DNA of 64,000 bases. Source: Alopecurus myosuroides (taxonomy: Eukaryota > Streptophyta > Magnoliopsida > Poales > Poaceae). This document shows positions 57,850 through 64,000 of this stretch, one piece after another. The DNA lies in contig CM054062.1 of NCBI GenBank assembly GCA_028641055.1, positions 184,139,958-184,203,957 of the forward strand, in the 5' to 3' direction. Position 1 is the stretch's first letter. The number at the start of each line of letters is the position of its first letter. The position numbers and the translations under genes were made by a program. The notes under the pieces were generated by a model that was given only the letters and a program-made list of their open reading frames with translations, ran no database searches and was not told the origin of the DNA.

Positions 57850-60290
57850 GCCTTAAAACGCCCTATTTTACTTCTTTCCATCCGCGCGCCTGGGTCCCAC
57901 CCGTCAGTGCCTCTACATGCCACCTACGTTTCCCCGTGCCTCGTCAGCTGCCATGTGGCGCAGGTCCCACCCGTCAGCTGCGGTGGTTGGATCTGGCCAC
58001 GGTGAGAAAAGTCCCAGATCCCTATCTGGATCTGGAATTTGCACCGAGGCCCCTGGCCTTACCGTTTTTACACCGGAGCCCCTCTCTACTGTTTTTTTTT
58101 CTCACAACCACATCCCTGCCTTTTGCAAAATAAACCCTAAAACTTCATACTCATAACTTTCAAACCACAAACCCAAATGACACAAATTTTATACGTATCC
58201 CCATCAAAATTTCATGAACTTTTCAAATATGCTTTTTGTTTTCTGTTTTGATTATTTCAAATACATCCAAATTTCAAATTCAAACAAATCCTCTTAATTT
58301 TGGTTAATTCCATAAGTAATTCATACTTAATTCAATTAACCCAAATAAAATATGTTTTTCAGTCCAAATTCAATGTACTTTCTGTTTATCCACTTTGTTT
58401 TGCATTTTGGGCAATTAAAATTAATGTTATTTAATAATTCTTAAAAATGACAAATTAAATGGCATAATTAATAACTTGCAAATGGTTGCTCCAAATTAAA
58501 TACTCAAAACATGAATTTCATCCAAAATCACATGCCACACTTGAATATCAACTTTGTTTTCTGTTTTGCACATTTCAAATTGTTTCAAATTTCAAATTCA
58601 AACAATTCATTTAAAATTTGATTAATTGCATAACTATTTCAAACTTAATTCAAATCACACAAATAAAATATGTTTTCCATGCTATTTTAAACCACCTATT
58701 CAAATATGAATTTTGTTTCATGATTTGAATAATTAAAAATTGCTTGAATAATTTAAAACCTTGTTTAAATCATTTAAATTGGCTAAATTCATAACTTGCT
58801 CAAATTAAATTATTTTTGAACTTATAAAAGATGTTTTCAAACCAGAAAAACATAACCTTTTCAAATATGAATTTGAATTTATGTTTTGAACAAATAAAAT
58901 TCAAATAATATTCAAACTTGAATTAAATTCAATTAAAACTTGTTTAATCTTGTTTAATTCATAATTAAATCATTGCAATTCCTTTTTCAATAATTGAAAC
59001 ATGTAATCCACCTAAAATTTTGTGTTCTAATCAAATATGAACTTTGTTATCTGTTTTGAACAATTTAACTTGATGAAAATACCAAATGCTTGTGTGACCC
59101 CTTTAAGGAACCAAAATTTCTTAACTTAATAAACAAATTTCCAAACTTGGTAAACCTTATTTCTATTTGCTTCTATTGTTGTTATTTTGTTGTTCTCCTC
59201 ATCCATGCATCATGCTAATTCACTTACACAATTTGATTAGTTGTAAAACAATTAATTCAACCTTAATTCATGGGCTTTCCCTATGCAATCCAATTGCATG
59301 TGGGTCCATTTAATCATGTTATGTTACCATGCCAACTAGTTTATTTTGATGCATCAATTAAATTGTCATGCATCCATATCTTGATCATGCTGGATCTTTT
59401 GCCGTAGTAGTAATTGTTGCATCCGGTGTTTGTTCGAGGTTCATTGCTTCTTCCCGGATAGGACGTTGAGATGATGTGAGCAACGACAAGTTCTGCGGAT
59501 GTACCTCTACTTGCTGGATCTCAGGCAAGTATACTCACTTGCTGCCAAATGGCTGCCCTTCATCACTTGTTACCGATTCTTTCCGTTGTTCTTATTCTAG
59601 CCTGTTGATACGATGCTTGTGTCTCGATCCTATTATATGTTTCTCTTGCAGCCATGATATAGCCTTTTCCTTCCACTTCCTATTAACTATTGTTTGTTTA
59701 CCCTGTTGGCCCTCGTGTCGTAGTTGCATGCTTAGTGTTGTTTGCGCTCAAGTCTTGTTGTTCCTTTCATACCACCTGTTTAGTTTGATAGTTGGGTTTC
59801 ATTTCAATCAACAACATGTTAATGTTTTGGGTAATAATAATTTGATGATAAGGCACCGGCAGGAGGCCCGGCGTGGTTTTGAAGCCTGCTAGTGTCGACC
59901 CTAATTAGGAAAAGGGTCTTGTCTACTGATCCATGATGAGCGCACTAACCGCATGTGGGAAGCAGTATGGGCGCCCCCCTCAACTTGATTCGATTCGCAT
60001 CTCGTCCAAATCGCCACACTTAGTTCGGGCTTTCCATTTGATGCATGCATATGCAGGTGCGAACCCGAGGCCAGGGTGGAACTTTTGTAGTCGGCATATA
60101 GGGCGGCGTGGTCTTCCAGTGCTATGAGGGTCCCCCTTTTCTTCGTGGGGGCTCGATTAGCCGCGCACGCACAGCACGTGGTGATTTGGGCTTGATGCGA
60201 AGCAGAGTTGGGTTGTGTTGAGTACCTCGCTTGGTGGGTTTGATTCCCGTCTGGCGGGTTATTCTTACGTGTACGGCCAAATTGGTGCAC

Positions 60291-60318
60291 CCCTGCACGG
60301 TTAAATCTTCTCGAGAAG
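60291..60318 (+). other. Paired palindromes in outer 5' LTR
   Basis: CCCTGCACGG (60291-60300, one mismatch) and CTTCTCGAGAAG (60307-60318, perfect), followed by CCGTGTTTTCCGCGGTTATGG-like sequence. Confidence 0.65.
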
Positions 60319-60715
60319 CCGTGTTTTCCGCGGTTATGGTTGACTTGGTGAAAGTACTGGCTAACAAGTACTCAGAACAACTTACACCTAACTAATGATA
60401 ACTTGACTAGTAATAGCCTTATTGACACAATAAGTTGAACATCATTAATCCAACAGTGTGAGTTATCCTTGGGTTGCTTCCTTAGTAGGGGGTAACATTG
60501 GATGGGTTTGTTTGGTGGTTAGCTGTAGTTGGTTACGATACGCTACCTTATCTTCTTTCTGTTAGTCGGAAGTTGTAGTGTGTTTCTGTAGTTGGTTGGT
60601 GCAGCCCGCTGCCGCTTATTTGCAATAATCCCTTCCTTTCCGTTGAACCCAAAGTACTTGTATCTTGTGATGACTGGCTATGCCGGTATCTTGTGAGTAT
60701 GGTTTATCCACTTGC

Positions 60716-60754
60716 CAGTACTTAACCGTATTGACCCACGAATCTTTTTCGTGG
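60716..60754 (+). other. Tandem hairpins in outer 5' LTR
   Basis: CAGTAC-6-GTATTG (60716-60733, one G-U pair as RNA), then CCACGAA-5-TTCGTGG (60736-60754, perfect 7-bp stem), about 360 bp before the LTR 3' end. Confidence 0.65.
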
Positions 60755-61117
60755 CTGCATATTCAACATTGCAGTCAACAGGTTTGAGGTCTGACGACGT
60801 TAGCTTGGGAATCCCTCCGGCTTGGCCTGGGCAGGGATTGGACGCTCTCGGTTATCTTCAGGACTCTTAGTCCAAATTTGTATCTTGTCCGTAGTCGGAC
60901 GCTATGTTGTTTCTTCCGCTGTTATTTGGATCTTTGTATTGTATCAGTTGTACCCTTGGCTCGTTTGAGTCCTCTTGTATATATCTTTTCTGTTGTTGTT
61001 GTGGATTATTCATGAACTGTTGCAATGTTATCAGACGTGGCAACTTGGAATCGTTTATTATGTGGATTTTGGTGGGAATGCTGAAATCTGCATAGTGCCC
61101 GATCTCGGGGCGTCACA

Positions 61118-61614
61118 AATGGTATCAGAGCCTTGGTTCCGATTCCCGATATTGTTTCGATACGAATGGTTATCGAAGCAACGGGTCCGCAAAGCCTGTA
61201 GGATAACCTCGCTAACGGTCGTTGTTTCTAGAATGTCAAAACTATTTCTGCTAAACTATTTTGCTAAACATCTCAATAGGATTCTTGTTTTCTCCTCATC
61301 TCAATTCTATTTCCCCTCCCATCTTATTTGTTTTGGAGTCTCCCCCCTTGTCTATCTTTCAAAGTGTTAGGATCCTACGTGGGTGGACGTTTTCTGAGCC
61401 TTTAACCTAATAGGTTCGATCATCGGAAGATTCCTGGTGGAAGAACATCGTCGTCACTCCGAGCAAGAATCCCTTGTTAGTGGTGTCGAGAAGCCCTTGT
61501 TAGTGGTGTCGAGGAGATCAACTGGAAGCACGAAGAATCGATAGTCGAACTTCTTTCCCCTCCCGGGTTAGCAGGTGGATTGCGAGGGCGCAATCCCTTG
61601 TTAGTGGTGTCGTC
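61118..61614 (+). other. Minimal 497-bp interior with three 18-bp direct repeats
   Basis: The primer binding site is TGGTATCAGAGC at 61120-61131. The rest has no gag or pol motif. CCCTTGTTAGTGGTGTCG occurs at 61471-61488, 61494-61511 and 61595-61612; the last copy ends two bases before the 3' LTR, where a polypurine tract is expected, and no purine run is present. The short frames here are not convincing. Confidence 0.8.
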
Positions 61615-64000
61615 TGTAACACCTGGGGTGTTACCCTAATAGGAAGTTGTTTGTTTTCTTTTGCTTGCATCACATGCATCACATAAGCATTGCATTCTGT
61701 TTTCAAGACAACTGGAAAAAACTCAAACCAAATTAAACTTTCACACCTTGCTCAAAATTTCCAATTTCAAAATTGCAAACTAAACCACTCATTTGTTTTT
61801 CAATAGTTTGAAGTTGTTTTAATCAAATTGCTTGTTTATAAAAATTTCCCTGTTATTAAAACCCTAATGGCAAATTCCAAAATTCAAAGAAAATCAATCC
61901 TACTTATCATATTTCAATATGGGTTTAAAAATTAAAATTTTGCAAACAAATTAAATTAAATAATGCTTGCAAAATTTCTTGAGCTTATTAAATAGAATTT
62001 GTTTATTTCCAAAATTCCCAAATCAAACATTATTTGAAATTCAACTAACCACTTAGAAATCAAACTAATATTACCAATTTTGAAATCAATAACTAACCTT
62101 ACTTTTAATTATTGTTTTGCAAATTACTAAACTTTAATTATCAAATAAACACCCTCAAACCCTAATTGAAAAATTCAACTAACCATTTTAAATTAAATTA
62201 AAATTTCAACCTTGTGAAATAATGTAAACATTTGCTTTAAGTTTCTGTTTCAAAAATTAACACAAATAATCCATAAAAAGAAAAAAACCCTATTTATTTT
62301 CTATCTCTCTTTCCTCTTTCATCCTTTACAAAAAAATGTTCATAAGGAAAAACAAAAAAAATATAGAGAAGAGAGGGGTGAGCTGAGAGAAAAGGGTAGC
62401 CCACCCCATCCCCTTTTTCTCCCCCAAGCCCATCTCTTCTAGCCCGATACCTCCCTTCTGTTGTCGTCTTCCTCCCAGCGATCGTCATCACCGTACGACA
62501 TCATCACCACCACCCGATCACCCCCCTCCTCCGTTTGATGACCGCCGTACCAAGCTCGAGTCCACGTTAAAACCTCCACCACCCCCCTTCTGCCCGCAAA
62601 CCCTAAGCCCTCTCCCTCTCCCCGCCGCGGCGCCTCCCTTCTTCCCTCTGCACCTCCCTCCCTCTCTGAAATTCTTTCTCTGCAACCACCACCTAACCGC
62701 CGTCAGAATCGTCGCCGCTCCCACTGCCACGGTCCCCTCGAAGCTGCCCCGTGGTGGGGAATGGAACCGCCACGGTGCGGGCTTCCTCCTCGTGTCTAGG
62801 GAGGGACACGGGACGCCCTCGATCGCCGGCGATCTTCCGCGACATCGCCGTCGACAACCTCCGTCAGTCACCGCCCCTCCTCTCTCCGTTCCTCTCGGTG
62901 AGCGCCCACTTTCTCCCGCCACCGTGCCCTCTCTCTGCATCACGGTCACCCACGCACTGCAAACACACGCACACCTCCGCGAGCACAGCACACCCCGATG
63001 CAAGTTAGATCACCGCCGGCCGCTCTACTGCTACTGTTATCTGCATCTGAACTTTGTTCACTTTCTGAAACTGTCGCAACTGAAACCCTAAAAAACCAAC
63101 GTTTCTGTATCCAATCAAAGCAGCAGCGATAGCCGCACTGGCACGGGCCTCGCGCGCGCTCGCGGCAGACGAGGGTTCGATCCCCCTCGCTGCGCCTTAA
63201 AACGCCCTATTTTACTTCTTTCCATCCGCGCGCCTGGGTCCCACCCGTCAGTGCCTCTACATGCCACCTACGTTTCCCCGTGCCTCGTCAGCTGCCATGT
63301 GGCGTAGGTCCCACCCGTCAGCTGCGGTGGCTGGATCTGGCCACGGTGAGAAAAGTCCCAGATCCCTATCTGGATCTGGAATTTGCACCGAGGCCCCTGG
63401 CCTTACCGTTTTTACACCGGAGCCCCTCTCTACTGTTTTTTTCTCACAACCACATCCCTGCCTTTTGCAAAATAAACCCTAAAACTTCATACTCATAACT
63501 TTCAAACCACAAACCCAAATGACACAAATTTTATATGTATCCCCATCAAAATTTCATGAACTTTTCAAATATGCTTTTTGTTTTCTGTTTTGATTATTTC
63601 AAATACATCCAAATTTCAAATTCAAACAAATCCTCTTAATTTTGGTTAATTCCATAAGTAATTCATACTTAATTCAATTAACCCAAATAAAATATGTTTT
63701 TCAGTCCAAATTCAATGTACTTTCTGTTTATCCACTTTGTTTTGCATTTTGGGCAATTAAAATTAATGTTATTTAATAATTCTTAAAAATGACAAATTAA
63801 ATGGCATAATTAATAACTTGCAAATGGTTGCTCCAAATTAAATACTCAAAACATGAATTTCATCCAAAATCACATGCCACACTTGAATATCAACTTTGTT
63901 TTCTGTTTTGCACATTTCAAATTGTTTCAAATTTCAAATTCAAACAATTCATTTAAAATTTGATTAATTGCATAACTATTTCAAACTTAATTCAAATCAC
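61615..64000 (+). repeat. 3' LTR of the outer element (cut by window end)
   Basis: Starts TGTAACACCTGGGG. It is uninterrupted across the site where the 5' LTR holds the nested element, and so provides the empty-site control. GC island at about 62450-63430. Confidence 0.9.
63123..63193 (+). promoter_or_regulatory. tRNA-like module in outer 3' LTR
   Basis: GCAGCGA (63123-63129), A-box-like from 63130, B box GGTTCGATCCC (63174-63184), then TCGCTGC (63187-63193), the exact complement of GCAGCGA. Confidence 0.5.

Larger units (their letters stand above)
57467..61117 (+). repeat. 5' LTR, second segment (after nested insertion)
   Basis: Continues exactly where 45962 stopped: the 3' LTR at 62810-62880 reads across the junction uninterrupted, showing the empty site. 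It ends GGGGCGTCACA at 61117, two bases before the primer binding site. The block at 59850-60720 is clearly homologous, in sense orientation, to the U5-proximal parts of the minus-strand LTRs at 1-8546 and 25097-29878. Confidence 0.9.
44765..64000 (+). mobile_element. Non-autonomous long-LTR element (LARD-like), plus strand, itself interrupted
   Basis: 5' LTR 44765-45962 plus 57467-61117 (about 4849 bp once the insertion and one TSD copy are removed), interior 61118-61614 (497 bp), 3' LTR from 61615 to beyond 64000. The LTR starts TGTAACACCTGGGGTG and ends GGGGCGTCACA. Over the 2.39 kb that can be compared I count roughly 25 differences (about 1%). There is no coding capacity. The 5-mer before 44765 is TCAAG; the matching duplication would be outside the window. 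Confidence 0.9.

Noticed and set aside
61471..61612. Three 18-bp repeats considered as a CRISPR-like array
   Set aside because: Unequal spacing, eukaryotic LTR interior, no cas genes; simple direct repeats.

Overview
The window looks like intergenic DNA of a large-genome grass (Poaceae, probably Pooideae such as Triticeae or oat relatives). Nearly all of it is LTR retrotransposon sequence, stacked in nests. The coding pieces are plant Ty1/copia and Ty3/gypsy gag, integrase, reverse transcriptase and RNase H. The primer binding sites match plant initiator tRNA-Met (TGGTATCAGAGC). The only recognisable host gene is a grass-type F-box gene. No organism was given; the assignment is inference.

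Layout. 1-8546: two nearly identical long LTRs (copies A and B, read on the minus strand) of a gypsy-like family, with the interior collapsed to about 300 bp of integrase scraps in opposite orientations; copy B holds a Mutator-type MITE with a 9-bp target duplication. 8547-9693: an unclassified 674-bp-period direct repeat. 9698-10034: a copia RNase H fragment. 10035-21306: a gag-only, non-autonomous LTR element with an extra partial interior beyond one LTR. 21307-25096 is a low-copy island: a possible two-exon reading frame, an F-box gene with an in-frame stop, its TATA box, a MITE and a Helitron-like hairpin. The island resumes at 29884-30058 and 35426-about 35690, having been split by a solo LTR (25097-29878, TSD AGCAG) and a 5.36-kb copia element (30064-35420, TSD GGAGG).

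From about 35690 to the end the nest is four levels deep. A Sirevirus-type copia element (LTR, env-like gene, RNase H, RT; minus strand) is interrupted at 41878 by a plus-strand long LTR. That LTR is interrupted at 44765 by a second long-LTR element with only 497 bp of interior. The 5' LTR of that element is interrupted at 45963 by a complete 11.5-kb element (45963-57461, TSD ACACG) with 4.94-kb LTRs and a gag-only interior. LTR differences counted by eye rank the insertions in the order the nesting requires.

The best candidate for something undescribed is a set of small structured modules in the long LTRs of these diverged non-autonomous (LARD-like) families, all in element-sense orientation: (1) two adjacent palindromes whose sequence changes between families while the dyad symmetry is kept, next to a conserved block; (2) a hairpin pair whose stems change largely together; (3) a tRNA-like A-box/B-box pair with exact tRNA spacing at the 3' edge of a GC-rich island. 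I can see these in the sequence; their roles (RNA dimerisation or packaging, polyadenylation, Pol III signals) are inference.
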